From positions 124,001 through 188,000 of the forward strand of contig SADC01001341.1 of the NCBI GenBank assembly GCA_004194705.1: DNA of 64,000 bases, in the 5' to 3' direction. Source of the stretch: Ditylenchus dipsaci. Lineage: Eukaryota; Nematoda; Chromadorea; Rhabditida; Anguinidae. Position 1 is the first letter of the stretch; each line of letters begins with the position of its first letter. Positions 1 through 14,100 of the stretch are shown one piece after another. Under the pieces are notes generated by a model. It had not been told where the DNA came from. It saw only the letters and a list, made by a program, of their open reading frames with translations, and made no database searches. The position numbers and the translations under genes were made by a program.

Positions 1-1789
1 TAATCTAAAAACACTAAAATGCGGTTTAAATACCCCTACAGTCAACAAATTGTTGTATTTGCATAAACAAGGAGGAGGTGATGATGAACTTTAACTTAAC
101 CTTCCTTGCCCTTCTCAGCGGGTGGTGCTCATCTTGTAGGGGTGTGCGCTCAAGTTAGTCGCCTCCTTTCCCCAATTAATTACCGAGAAGCACCGGCAGC
201 AGCAGAGACCTTCCCCGTTTGTGGTGTTGTCTGGTGGGGTATATCTCTGTTTCACCACCACCCCCACTTCCTAAGCCCAACTGATTTACTTTCCTCCTTT
301 GTTCTTTTACTTCGCTTAAATTAATTGTGTGCGCTGGCAGAAGTGTGGGTGGTGTTTTGCAAGTAGTGATCTGCTTCTTCTACTAGATTGGATTAAACTG
401 TTTTTTGGGTGTTGTAGGAGCCAGGGTCTTTCAAGGAGAGCCAGCCTTATTGCTAGCACTACTATTCCAATTGATCTATTCACAAAAGGAGAACTACTAC
501 TTTTTGTATTGCTACTACTACCAAAACCACTAGCAAGCAATCTCCGCCTTTATTAATATTTTCAATTGAGTGATTTGGGGCAAGATGCTGATGCTGCTGA
601 AAAAACCACTTCCGTGATCTTATTCAGATAGTTGGTAGGTCACTTTTTTGGTTGTTGATCTCAAAATTGTCTTATTATCTTGTAAAACAGCCAGCCACTT
701 CATTAGTCAGATGTAGTAGTCCCATAATTTTTTCTCTGATAAAACCAATGTGGACCTATTTTACAACCCCTCAAATAAATTGTGGACAAGCTGCTGTTTT
801 GGCATTTTTCAAAATCACCCTTGTCTCTCTGCTGTCTTTTTTTTTCATTTGGACCAAAACAGCTTGGTACCCGGTTTGGAAAATTTAGAAAAATCACTTT
901 GAATTTTTTTTATTTGAATGTATAGAATTGCTAAAAAAAATCCAAAAATAATTTAGTGTAAAATCGACACAGTTGACTTTCAAACTCATACAGTTAACTA
1001 TGAAAATCATTTCTGCATAAACCAACTATTTGATTAACTGTACTTTTTATCTTAATCCCCCCTGAAAAGCTATGCTGTTTAGCAATTTTCGGAAATCAGC
1101 CATTTCTTTTTTTATCATATCGACCAAAACTGCTTGGTCTAAATACTAGCTGATTATTTAAAACCTTTGAAAAAAGGCACTTTGATCAATTTATTATGCG
1201 AATGCATGGAATTGCTAAAAAAAAGTAGCCAGATAAGTTAGTCTAAAACACACACAGTTGACTTTCAAGCTCACACAGTTAACTAGAAAATTTACAGCTG
1301 TATGAATTAACTATTTGATTAACTGTATTTTTTTCTTGATCTCCCTGAAAGGCTAAAGTGCGGCTCATCAAAGCTGACTAATTTTTTTCTGCTGTTTTTT
1401 CTTGGTGGCATTGTCTTTGGCTGGCTGCTGGAGAGAGGGGCACATATTGTTGATGGTGTTGGTGGTGGGGAAGGGGAATTGATTTTATTTAAATTCCCAG
1501 ACCGATCCCCTTTATTGCTCGTTCCCTTCAAGCATTTTTTCTCGGCTGCTGCTGCTCTTGCCCTTTGTCCCATCGATTTTCCAAGTCCAAATTACAGTTT
1601 TGTGTGAGCATACTTTTTTATTTTAAGTTTTTGCAATTAACTGTAATTTTTCAACAAAAGTAAAAATTCTACAGTCAGCGATTTTACAGTCAACCAAAAT
1701 CCTACGCTTGACTATTTTACAGTTAACCAAACTTCTACAGTCAACCATTTTTCAGTCAACCAGCTTTAACCTATTTTTAGGTAAAAATT
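1..1789. other. Upstream flank of the ADAMTS gene, no gene recognised
   Basis: I see no convincing coding region here. The short ORFs at 106-324, 316-540 and 652-888 have no recognisable domain and overlap each other on both strands. The stretch 848-1358 holds a diverged direct duplication (entered separately), and 1670-1770 repeats short ACAGTCAACC-like words. Unique, somewhat GC-richer sequence around 1370-1600 and 1790-2190 suggests the 5' end of the downstream gene. No TATA box or start site could be fixed. Confidence 0.4.
848..1358 (+). repeat. Diverged tandem duplication, unit about 240 bp
   Basis: Positions about 848-1075 and 1121-1358 align in the same orientation. Shared words include GACCAAAACAGCTTGGT / GACCAAAACTGCTTGGT, GAATTGCTAAAAAAAA, CACAGTTGACTTTCAA and AACTATTTGATTAACTGTA, in the same order and spacing. 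The copies differ by many substitutions and small gaps, so the duplication is old. No coding frame runs through it. Confidence 0.75.
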
Positions 1790-2187
1790 ATGGATAATGA
1801 GGATGGTGCGAGCACATCCTGGGCTGCTCCTGACCACGGCAAAACAACGACCAGCCAGTTCAGGCGCAACAACCACTACATTCACCCAACATCAGCATCA
1901 GCAGAGGAGTGCGACCAGCTGTGCCAGGATGAGAACTATCAAAACCACACATCAACAACCAGTCCAACAAGAATTGTTATAGTGCTGACAGTAACTTCAG
2001 GCTGCTGCCCTCCTGCCGCCTTCTAGCCAGAACAAACAGGTAGATAGTTGGCCATGGAGACGGTGGATTTACCCGCTGATAGCTGGAATGATTCTAATGA
2101 TAGTATTGGGGTGTATAGCAGCGTGCACAGTCTGGATACTGGGCTATACCACAGCTCCACAGTTGACAAGGAGGACAACAAGCTCAA
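1790..2187 (+). CDS. Candidate first coding exon of the ADAMTS gene: cytoplasmic tail plus signal anchor
   Basis: An ATG at 1790 opens a frame starting MDNEDGAS that runs to about 1975. A second frame, open from about 2001 to 2187, encodes a tryptophan/arginine-rich stretch (SWPWRRW) followed by a hydrophobic segment, [19 protein letters not shown] at about 2075-2131, that looks like a signal anchor. The two frames join if 25 nt (1976-2000, GT...AG) are removed or if an indel is present; 25 nt is unusually short for an animal intron. The proposed donor AA|GTGGGT at 2188 leaves phase 1, which fits the next exon's frame. Family members usually carry a cleaved signal peptide, so a type II arrangement would be unusual. 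Assignment to this gene rests on position, phase and hydrophobicity only. Confidence 0.42.
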
Positions 2188-5100
2188 GTGGGTTGTTTTC
2201 ACAAACATTATAAAAAATATTTTCGACCCAATTTTTTATTGCAAAACCCGCACCGTTGATGCCCCGATTCCGAGCCGGTTCGCAAGTTTCACTATTTTTG
2301 ACTCTAGGGCCGAAATTATAGCAAATAATAGTAAAGAATTGATTTTTGCAATAATTGCAGGTTCGAATCCCACTGGTAACCTGCACCTTTTTTCAGCCTA
2401 TCTTTATTGACCAAAATTGAAACAATTGTTTGTGCGAAAAGGCAAACACAACGGTTCTGAAATAGTTGGTTATATAACCAGCACATGGACTGTGTGTGCA
2501 CATGCATACAGATCGCCCTCTTGCTTGTTGTCTCCAACCTGCAATTATCACCTACTCCAATTTGGAAATTTTCCAACTATCCCTTTGGAATATTTGCAAC
2601 AGAAAATTTATTCATTTTTCGGGGATGAGTTGTTATTTTAACGTTTCTCAAAACGCTAAAAAAAATGTGTAAATGGATGAATAATACTATTGGTAAATAC
2701 AGGACTTACAAAAAACCGCAAAAAATGGGCGCCATTCGGTGTAAGATAAGCCCCCCCCTCTTCCACCCTAAAAACAGCTATTCGGCTTTAATACACTGCA
2801 CAAATGCACAATGGGGTGTATGGCCAGTTAGCGATGGTTTTTTTCAAATTTTTGATATTTTTTGCCATAAAAGTACTCTTTTTGTGGAAAACAGTTTTTT
2901 CTGAGGCCACTTAGTAGCTGAAATTTCTTCAGGAATACGAATCAAAAAACAGAATTTTAAAATAGCGCGTGGTTGCTGAGATATGATCTAAAGTTGGATG
3001 GTCATCATTTAAAAGTGACAAGCACCCAACTTTAGGTCATATCTCAGCAGCCACGCGTTATTTTAAAATTGTGTTTCTTGATTCGGATTCCTGAGGAAAT
3101 TTCAGCTACTGAGTGGCCTCAGAAAAACTGTTTTCCACAAAAACAGTACTTTTATGGCAAAAAATATCAAAAATTTTGAAAAAAAACATCGCTAACTGAC
3201 TACTCCCCGCACAATGGCTCTAAAGGGCCTTAACCCTTTTTTTCAACGTTTAGCATCTAAAACGTGTAGAAAAGACGTTTTTAAGGCACGGCCGACCATT
3301 AAAAAAAATTTGACCAAACATTTTTTGACCCTTGGTCCCCAAGGTGAAAAGTCAAACTTTGTCAAAAAAATTCCAAAAATGGTCGGCCTTGGCTTAAAAA
3401 TGTATTTTCTACACGTTTTAGATGCTAAACCGTTAGAAAAACATAATTTAAGGTCCTTTAGAGCCAGTGCGCAATTGTGTATTCCAGCCGCCTTGGTAAT
3501 TGTAGTTGTTTTTTAAATTGAATGCAAAGAGATAAAATGTTCCGGAATTTTTTTCGAGCTTGCGTAAAAATATATGCTTTGTAAAATTTAAAAAAAATCT
3601 AACGGGGAAGATCAAGGCTTATTTTTGGAACCAATTCTGTTGTAGTGGAATCTACCCATGATACAGCTCTTTCTTCTCAGCTACCAACTTTTTCACTGAG
3701 TCCGGTCCTTATTCACAGTTTTTTGTCACATTTTTTGAAGAAAAGCAAAAGCTGAAAAATGGCCAAACATTTTATACTCAGGGTGTATGTTGCGAATAAT
3801 AAGCAGCTAAGTGGCAAGCAAAAAACACAGTTTGTTTGCACAGCTCAAAAATAACTACTTCTCTTTTTGTAGACCTCTTTTTCTATCTTTTTGCTAGCTT
3901 CTATTGCATAGGGTCTGATTATAATGATTTTGAAGTGGAATTTATTTTTCTATTCTTCCCCACAGTTCAGCCAAAATAAGAAGCAGAAGCAAAAAATAGC
4001 TGATTGAAATTGATTTTTCTTTTGAATCAAGGCATGCTTGTAAACAAGCTGGCCGCCATAGTTGCACAATTATGCTATAGCATGGGCAGTAGTAGGCAAG
4101 CAACTATTCCCTAGACATCCAATCAATCAATTGTTGTGTGTGTGGAGACTTGCCAACTAGCAGATCAAATAAAACCGCACCAACAGCGTCAATTGACATA
4201 TAATCATCAAATTATGTGACACCAAAAACTTGATTTGATGCAGAGAAGAAATTGAATTGGAAAAGTAAAAAGTGTAATAATATGTGCGAAAAAAGTTGGA
4301 CATGAAATTAAATTTATGCGAAAAAAAGCAGTGGAAGCTTTTATAAAAACACCCCCTCAAGTTCGTTCCCGCCTATAGTCCAGAATTTTTTTATTTAAAT
4401 TTTTGAAAGTCTTTGCCGGTTATATCTCACTATGTGTTGCCAAAATATGCCTTGTTCCCTCCTGTTGTATTTTTTTCTTGAAAAATGCCTTGGTCCCCAC
4501 CCTGCTCATTATGGTTTGGTAACACTGTGATTGTGGCGATTAGGGTGATAATCGTTAACATGATCACCAGGGACCAAGGCATATTTTGGCACCAGATAGT
4601 GGGACAGAACCTCTTTGCCACAGTCAAAGTTCTATATAACGCTCAGCCAAAAAGTTCGTTCCCGCCCAGGGTCCAACACTTTTAAAAACCTGTTTTTGAA
4701 GTATTTTGCTAGTTCTGTTATTACAGTCTGGTTACAAATATCGCAAGCATTCCGATTTCGCCAATCGTTTTCAGAAACCTAGAATATTTTTTATAAAAAA
4801 GATAAATCATATATAACGTTCACCCTTTTAAGAATAGGTAAACGTTATATGGGGGTTTTTTTTAGAAAAAATATATTATAAGTTTCTAAAAAACGATCGG
4901 CAAAATCGGAATTTGGGCACTTGTGCACCTGAGGACCCTTATATTACCTGTGAATAGTGTTTTAACGTCTCCTAAAAATTTTTGGAGCGATTTTTTTTTG
5001 AAAACTCTACTTTTTAGTAAAGGAAACCTTTGAAAACACTATTTTATTGTTTTTATCGTACAAAAATTCTCATGAGACTTTAGACTGTAAAAACAGAACT

Positions 5101-8100
5101 AGCTAAATACTTCAAAAATCTGGTTAAAAAAGTGTCGGACCCCAGGTGGGAACGAACTTGAGGGGGTGAGCGTTATATAGAGAGTTGACTGTAGTCCTAT
5201 TTGAGCAGTCCGGTCCCAAAAATTGCAAGGATTCTGATTTGCTGATAGATTCTGAGAATCACAAATAATTTCGCGATTTAGACCCGCAATGCTCGATATA
5301 AGGATACCCGATATTCAGAATAGGGCTCATTATAGGCGAATCATAATTGGTAATGGGCTTAGAAAATAGTGGTAAAATTGTGTCGGACCTAGCGGGAACG
5401 AACTTTTAAGTTGTCCATTGTATCGAATAAATACACTGAAATCTGAAGATTAGCTCGCCTTAGACCATTTTACCACAACTTTGTGATTATGCGGGTCTCA
5501 ACATTACCCGAAAATTTCTAAATATATGCATAATATTTCCGCACACAGGTGAAATCTCAAAAATGTAATTATGGTTAAATTACAGTTATGAATACACGTT
5601 GAAATTTGGGCTACAATCTGTTTTTTTCGAATTTTTTTTGCCGTTTTCTATGACCCAATTTTCCATAAATCAAAGGTCCCTGAAGTATGTATAACTTATT
5701 AAAAACCCTGCAAACAAAACATAAAAAAACTTTCTGAGCAAAAAAACTTTTCCCTCAAAAATAAAATTTATAATTAGACACTTATTTTTCAATTTAGACT
5801 TGGGTTTATCGTCGGCGACAGTTGGAGAAGGCGAAGAGGTGCTGTGGATACTAAATGCTCACGAGTTTCGGAGGAGTCAACAGATGCAAAACCCTTCTTC
5901 CAGGAATCGCAGGTCCCATCCTATCCGTGGCTTGTTTGGGTTGGCCAAAGAGTGCGGTCGAAAATGCTCCATCCGCCTCAAAGCTGATCACAACAGTGAA
6001 AATGGACAGACACCCAACTACTCGTCCATTTCATAAGGAGTCAACAGTGGTCAGCTAATCAGGGTATGTCAATGAAATTTATAAAAAAAAAGATTTTTCC
6101 TAAGATTTTTAGTATCGTTGAATTTTTTTTTGCTATTTCCATAGTTAGTCAAATATATTTTGCGTTCAGGTTTCCACTGGTTCAGTTTATGGACTCAGAG
6201 AATGGGACACATGCTCGGCAGTCGGCAGCCTCCCTGGATTGTGTTTACATGGCTCAAGTTGCTGACTCCACACAATCTTCTATTGTCAATTTGTGTGACA
6301 GGCATGGTGGCGTGGTCAGTTCATACTTAAATTGTGGAAAATTTGGCACTTGGGCACCACTTGGGCAGCTGGGGGAGGGCTTATTATATTTCACAGTTAA
6401 CAGAAAAGGTGCTCCATTAGCACAAGCTCCAAGAGAACAAGGGAAAATCGAATTCGAAAACTCTGCCGACTTTTTCCAAAAAATATTGTGGAGCAGAGTA
6501 AACTTCTGGCGAAGAAACAGAAAATTTGAGTCTGGAGACTCGAGAAACATTGTGCCGAAATTCGTCTTCATCGCCTCTGTGGAATTTTTAATAAAAATAC
6601 TTTTTTACAGTCAACCTTTTGTACATCAACAAGCGTTAAAGTTCAAACTCTAGCCGAGTCCGAAATTTTTCCCGCTTATGAGTAAAATAAAGTTGTTGTA
6701 CCCACCTGGGGATCGAACTTTTGAATTTTCACTATATCGAAGTTTAACTTATTACTGTTTTAGGGTGGTTTAAGGCTGGCTTAGGGTGGTTTAAGATGGT
6801 TGAGAATGGTTCATGGGAAATTTCAAGCGATTTAGCCAATCGGACTGGAATTCTGATCCGCTCAATTAAATTTTCGCAGAAATTTTACTCCTCTTTAGTA
6901 AACCCCTCCCCCCCCAAAATACCAACTTTCAGGGACTTCTGGCCGTTCCGGGGTGGGATTCTGGGCGATCCAAGTTATTTTTAACTATAAAATTCGAATT
7001 CCCACAAAATTTACTGCAATATTTGACTAAAAATTTCAATTTGGTTGGATCAATTAAATTTGGTGGGGTGAATGAATCATTTGGAGGGGTAAATAGCTAT
7101 TTTGGTCAAATTCAAATTTGGTGGGGTAAAAAAATAATTTGGTGGGGTAAATCAGTAATTTGCCGGGTGAAATTAGTTACATCCTTACTGTTTTTCTCGA
7201 GTTTACAGATTCAGATTTTTATATATATTCGCCGAAAATATTTCAAAAAGTTTAGTAACCGACTATGCCCACAAAGATAGCCCTTGGTTTTTTATATTTT
7301 TTTACCAATACTTCTAATACCTAAAGTTTTATTAGATTAATCTATTTCTAGAGCCAATTTTTTTCTATTTTAGTATAAAAAGTTTAAAAAAATACTACTT
7401 TTTATATTTTTTGCAGAAAATCTGTTATTTAGATGTGTTTGCGCGAAATATGTGCACGAATAGTTTCCTTGCCTTCTTTTTGTTTGAACATTTTTTGCCA
7501 TTGTTGAACTAGCAGGAGCAGCAGCAGCTATATGCAGCTGTGCACCAACCAAAAGAAGCTGGCAATAGCGGTGGCGGCGGCGGCGTTGAACCGACTGTCA
7601 CTGGCCAGCGAAAAAAGAAGAGGGAGAGAGAATTTAGTGAGAATCATCACCCACTCTGCAGTTCATGAATAAATAGATTTGTTTTATTGAATAGCCGGAG
7701 AGAGGCACTAGCAAACCGTTCCCCCTGTCCAATGGACTTTGCCTTGTGCTTGAATTGTTATTATTAGTTTGCGATAACAAAGGTCATTCTAAAAAAAGAA
7801 AGGGGCAAGCAGATCACACAGCTTTGCTGCTTACAAATAAAATTGTGGGCGGAAATATTAATATTTCTGGTACTTTTTTGATTGAAAGGGAACCGCTTAA
7901 ACTTTCCCTAATAATCGCGATGGTTTAGGTGGTTTAGTAATGAAAATATGGTATGTGACAGTGCACGGATAACATCACTCAAGTTCGTTCCAGCGTAGGG
8001 CAGCACACTTTTTTTCAAATTTTAAACATTTTTGCCAGTTTTTTTACCAATCCGTCCTAAAAGTCGTAAGAATTCTGATTTTACCGGTCGACCACCAAAG

Positions 8101-11100
8101 ATATCGAATTGAATATTGAAGGACTGAGCAATTTTGTTTTTTCAGAAAAATTCATGATTTTAACTTCATAACATCGACAAAAGTCAATATGTGACAATGG
8201 CAGGGGGATTTGCATTGGCCCTCTTTGTTGGTTTTTTTTGTAATTTTTTAGGCTTTAGGTTCAGGCTATCGTAGGCAAGAGTAGGCCAGCGTATGTTAGG
8301 AAGGTCTAGGGATGTCTTATGTCTTATATAACCGGAATTAGAGTAATGAAAAAGGAAACTATAGTTAACTGTACATCCACAGTTAACTGTACATCCACAG
8401 TTAACAGTACATCTGGCACTCCTTTTCAACTTTAACTTTTTTTGAGAAACGAAATACAGTTGTCATACCTTTTCGTAAAATTTTCGTACTTTAAAAAACT
8501 ACTACCCTTTTTCTTATGACCTTATGTTGGAGTGTCAATATTTAAAAAAATTACTGTCCAACTTCAGGTTCTATCTCGGAAACCAAAAAGAAATATTTTT
8601 AAACTCTGTTTTTTATTCAAATGTCGAATGAAGTTTTGTATACTTGGGTGCCTCAGAATAAACTTTTTAGCTTGAAAATAGTATTTTTATGAAAAATTAC
8701 AAGAAATATAAAAACGTGCCACGAACTGTCCTTTGAACCATTTGGAGACTACCAAATCTCAAAAATATATAGGAGGAAAATGCCCAAATTATATAGTTGG
8801 CATTCCATGATAAATGCCCGGACATATGTACATGGACCAACCCTAGGAAGGACTCAAACATGGGTCTAATATATGTTCCAGTCCTAACATACGCTGGCTT
8901 ACATTAGCCTTAGCCTAAATCTGAAAAATCACAATAAATTTAACAAGAGGGCCAAGGTAACGCCTTACAGCACCAAACCCCCCCCCCCCCCTCCTCCCCA
9001 TTGTCACATAGGGCCTAAAAAATAGTTAAGAATATTATTTTGGTCATTTTAAAAAAATGGGGGGGGGAGCACTTCGCTAACCAAGGCAAAAATATTCCAT
9101 GTTTCAATACCAATGATTTTTTTGCATAAAAATAATTAAAAAGTGCAAATATATTGTTTTTGAGACCTACTTTTGAGATTGCGAAAAAAAAAATTCAAAT
9201 GAAATTTTTTTTGCCTTGGTCCCCCAAGCTGATTTTCTGGTGGGGGTCAAGGCTAATTGAGTGGTGGGGGTATAGGTAAATTTAGCCAAATGGGGTTATC
9301 TTTTCCAAAAAAATACCAAAAACAGTGCCACAGCTTCACGATTCTTGTAATTTTGGGTTCAAATGTAATGTTTGCTCAAATCTAGCCCTAGTATCAAAAC
9401 GAGTTCAAGGATTTGGAAAAGAACGAGTACCTGGTCTCTAGAAACTGGAAAAAGTAAGAAATGGTTTTCAAAAAAAATATTCACAACAAATCACTTTTAA
9501 CCTTCAAACATCACATCCTCACTTTTTGTTAATTCTTTTTCTTTGTCTTCCTGAAAAGTGAAACACACTGAAGCAAGGTTCCTTTACACCATTACACTCA
9601 ACGGGCAAATAAATCAACGGAGGGCAGTAGTAGTTAGTCTTCAATTGACCATCACCATTTATTGGGATGAAAAGGATATAAATGGCAAAAAAGAGACGGA
9701 AAAATTGTTTAGAAAAGGAGCAGACGAATTCGCTCTACATAATCCACTTTTGTTTTTACTTTTGTGGTTGTTTACGGGTCAATAAATTGGAAAAGAAAAA
9801 ACTGCTGTTAAAGAGCGATTATGCTTCTTTTTTCTTCGTTGTTTATTGCAAGAGATGGATGGAAAGAACACTTTTGCGACAGGAGATTATAGAACATTGA
9901 AGTGACAGCAAGAACACAAATGATGCAAAAGAGGATAAAAAAACAAATGGAAAGTACAAAATCAAAATTTGATTCAACACTATACTGCTTTAACTTGACG
10001 AAAACGGAAAAAGTTTTCTCCGCTGCGCAAACCCTTGATTATGAAACCGGATTAGTGTTCACAAGGGTCGATTTGCTCATAAAACTGCTCTTGGACTTTA
10101 GACATACAGTCCACCCTCGTTAAACCGGCACCCCCTCAAGTTCGTTCCCACCTAGGGTCCGACACTTTTTTACCTCGATTTTTAAAGTCTTTTGCCAGTT
10201 GTCTTCGGCCAGTCTAGTCCGAAATATCGCAAGGATTTAGATTTTACCGATCGTTTTTAAAAATCTGAACAGTTATGCCGTAAAGACCCGCGGTACTCGA
10301 TAAACCGGCACCCATTTTTGAAAGGGGGGTGCCGGTTTATTGAGTACGCGCGGGTCCTTACGACAAAACTGTTCAGATTTTTAAAAACGATCGGCAAAAT
10401 CTAAATCCTTGCGATATTTTTGACTAGACTGGCCGAAGACAATTGGCAAAAGGCTTTAAAAATCGAGGTAAAAAAAGTGTCAGACCCTAGGTGGTAACGA
10501 ATTTCAGGGAGGGGTGCCAGTTTAACGAGGGTGGACGTACTCTAATTTGAGAATTTGGCCCGTTTTTAATTCTTAATAAAAAATGTTCATTCACACAATA
10601 ATAATAAAAGATTTATATTAACATGTAGCCCTGGATTACAGCTTTCAAAAAAGTTATAAAAATCTCCTGAACAGTTTCAAAAGCTTAGAGATTTACGCAT
10701 TCTAATTGAGAAACTCAAACTAAAAATTGACTTTGTTCTAACCTGTAAAACTCTAAGCTTTTGAAATCGTTTAGGGGATTTTTATAGCTTATTTGAAAGC
10801 TGAAATCCAGGGCTACATGTTGATATAAATTTTTGATTATTGTTGTGTTTGAAAACAATTTTTTATCAAGAATTAAAAAGGCGGCCAAATTCTAACATTA
10901 GCTGGGACATTTCTCATACAGTCTAAGCTCTCTATAATGACGCTCTTTATAACGACCCGCTCCCTATAAGGACCCGGAAAAACAGCTATTTAGTCACGAA
11001 CGACCTCATTTACGTTGAAACGACGCTCTTTATAACGACGCTCTCTATAACGACTCGGTTTAGCCGGTCCCTTGATAGTCGTTATAGAGAGCGTGGACTG

Positions 11101-14100
11101 TACACGCATTTAGAAATCACTGTAAAATTCCAGATTCCACTCGAGACAATAAGCATAAAAACTAGTTCTTTCAAAAATCACACCTCACACTTGGGCAGTA
11201 TTTTCAAAAATCAAGTTCAAGGTAAAACTTGACTTTTAAAAGTCAAGGTCGTTTTTCTCGATTTTCTGCAGGAAAATAGGTCTGAATTTTTTTCCTATCC
11301 CCTAAAGTCAAGATTTTGTGCTGAACAAAATGTACTTTTCAGAATTTCGATATGATTTTTGTACGATGAGATACAGCCTAAAGTCAAGGTATAATCACCT
11401 TTATTTCACCTTGACCTTGACTTTTGCTAAAATCAAGGTGTTTTTTTTACCTTGACTTTAGGCTGTATCTCATTGTACAAAAATGATATCGAAATTATGA
11501 AAAATACATTTTGTTCAGCACAAATCTTGACTTTAGGGGTTAGGAAAAAAGATTCAAACCCATTTTTCCTACAGAAAATCGAGAAAAACGACCTTGACTT
11601 TTAAAAGTCAAATTTTACCTTGACCTTGATTTTTGAAAATACTGCACTTGGGTCAACTAACTTCATCAACCCTTTTTCATATATTTCGTTTTTGCATTTT
11701 GGATATTTTTGTACCGTTTTGTAGCTGAGATATTTCTCTATTGATTCAGTGCTCAAATATCTCAGCGGAATTCAAATGCGACAATTCCACACCAAAATCA
11801 CACTTTGTGACCGAAAGTGTGATTTTGAAGCCACACTTGGCGTGAATTTTTTTAACTAAGCTGTTTGACCACTTAACCGATAGAGAAATATCTGAGCTAC
11901 AAAATGGTGGAAATATTTCCACAATGCGAAAACAAAATTCATGCGAAAATCGTAGGTGAAGTTAGTGTGACCCAAAGTGTGAGGTGTGATTCTGGAAAAC
12001 AATACAGTCAACTTCCTCCATAGTGCACACCCGCCATAGTTTACACCCGGCTCCCATGTGGTTGGCCGCCATATAGTCAACTGCCTCCATAGTAGCCCCC
12101 CGCCATAGTGCACCCACCGTCATAGTGCATACCTCGCGCCAGTCCCTTGGGTTGCACCAAAGAGGGAGTTGACTGTATAAAGATCGAATTTTTTGATTTT
12201 ACCAATTAAAAATTTTGTTGTCTCGAGTTTGTTGTCTCGAATTCAAAATTTGACAGGGAGCTTAAGCTATAAGCTATAAGGTGAGAAGGCAATTTCATAG
12301 GCAAATCGACCCCGCTAAGCACGAATTTGGTGTCCGAATCGAGGGTTTTTTTTTAGAAAATCCGACCCTACCGGAGTATACCCCCCCCCAAATGAAATTT
12401 TTTTAAAAGTGTTTCCAAAACACCCTGTATCGCCTCAGGAGTCCGAAAAAGACATTTTTCGCAAATTATGGTCAATAAAAAATCGAGTTTTGGGCATTTT
12501 GAAATCTCGACCATATGACTGTTTTACCCTGTTTTTTAACACGGGACTTGGTAAAAAGTACCTCTAATGCATTTTTGATCAAGAATCTTGCTCGGAATCA
12601 TGTCTTAGGTAAGTGAGTGCGCGCATCTCTGACTTATCAAGCCCCTGTGCACCCTTTGGGGACGCAGGGGGCTTAGTTGCTTGGGGTTGAGTTGCGCACA
12701 CCCACATACCTTAGACACAAATCACTCGAAAGTAACTCTGGATGCATAAAAGCATGCATACCAGAGTTTATTTATGCGGTAGGCTAATATTCAAAACTAT
12801 GTTCAACATCTTCCCTTTTGGAACAAATTGGCTTCTTTTTCGACCCTTCCCAAGCCAAAACAGCCCTAAATCTCTTTAAAAATGGTCATAAAGGGTAATT
12901 TTGGGTGGTCCAAAAACTCGATTTTTTATTTACCAGAACTGAAAAATAATGTCTTTTTTGAACTCCTGAGGCGATTTTGAGTCGATATAAGGTGTTTTTA
13001 AAACACTTCTAAAGAAAGTCGATTTGGGGGGGGGGGTATACTTTGGTAGCGCCGAAAATCCTTTCCACGATTTACAGTGTTTTTTGTGGATTTGGTTAAA
13101 TTAGGTGGAAAAATCAGCGTTCCAAAAAACATTGGAAAACTAAGCAGCACCAACTAAAACTACTAACAGTGATTCTAGTGTCAACTACACCAGCTTCGAA
13201 ATCGAATTCCAGGCGTATCTTTGGGTTTTTCTTGAACTTTCTCAAAAAAATGCAAAAATATTTCGTCCGTGAGCGGAAGCTGAGGCAACTTAGAGCTACC
13301 TAACAAAAAAACATAAGGATCAGAAGGGTACCCTGTCGTTTTTTAAATATTTTGTTCAAGAAAAAATTAAACTCACAAAAAATGAAAGATAATGCGAAAA
13401 AATTTAAATATAAAAAATTTCAGTTTGGGACACTGGCTCTTGAAGACGGCACTTTGTGATTGAGCCTGTGGAAGAGCATCAAGAAAGCCATGCCACTCCC
13501 CTTCCCGCAACCCTCCAATGATCTCAGCAGCAGTCTCGACGAGGGCCACGCTCGCAGACGGCGGTCCACTGCCTGGCCCAATCTGCGGCCCCACCTAATC
13601 TACAAACTCAAATCTCAGTCTTTCGACCAACCTCAGGAGTGGTCTGGTGTGCAACCACCTCAAACTTCTAATCATTTTATTCATAACACTGCCAATGATG
13701 TCCTTTCAACCACTGCTGCCTACTCTGCTTCTTCTACTGCTAATAGTGCTGCTCATGATCTCATCCCCTCCTCACATTCCTTTATTTTCACCAATGGCAC
13801 TTTGAATAAATGTAAGTGGACCTTTTCATTGAATCTAATTTAGATTTGCCGTCGCTACTTCTTTATTTCTTTTAGTCGGCTCGAGTGGACAATCCGTTTC
13901 CATTTTTGCCTTGGTCCCTCCTGTTGTATTTTCATGAAAAATCTCTTGGTCGCCAAGGATAATAATGTTGCAGCAAACCCTCGATTTAATGGCCCCTCTA
14001 TGGGCTTCATTTGGCTGGAAGTTCGAATAATATAAGTGGGGTTCGTTGAACCGAATGTCTGCTGTGATTTTGATCACCATGTTCACCATAATCACCATAT

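Noticed and set aside
106..888. Several ORFs of 60-80 codons on both strands near the window start
   Set aside because: They overlap in opposite strands, have low-complexity composition and no recognisable motif or splice context.
1319..1573. Minus-strand ORF with SSSQPKTMPPRKNSRKK
   Set aside because: Basic, proline-rich and lacking splice support; possibly only GC-richer 5' flank of the protease gene.
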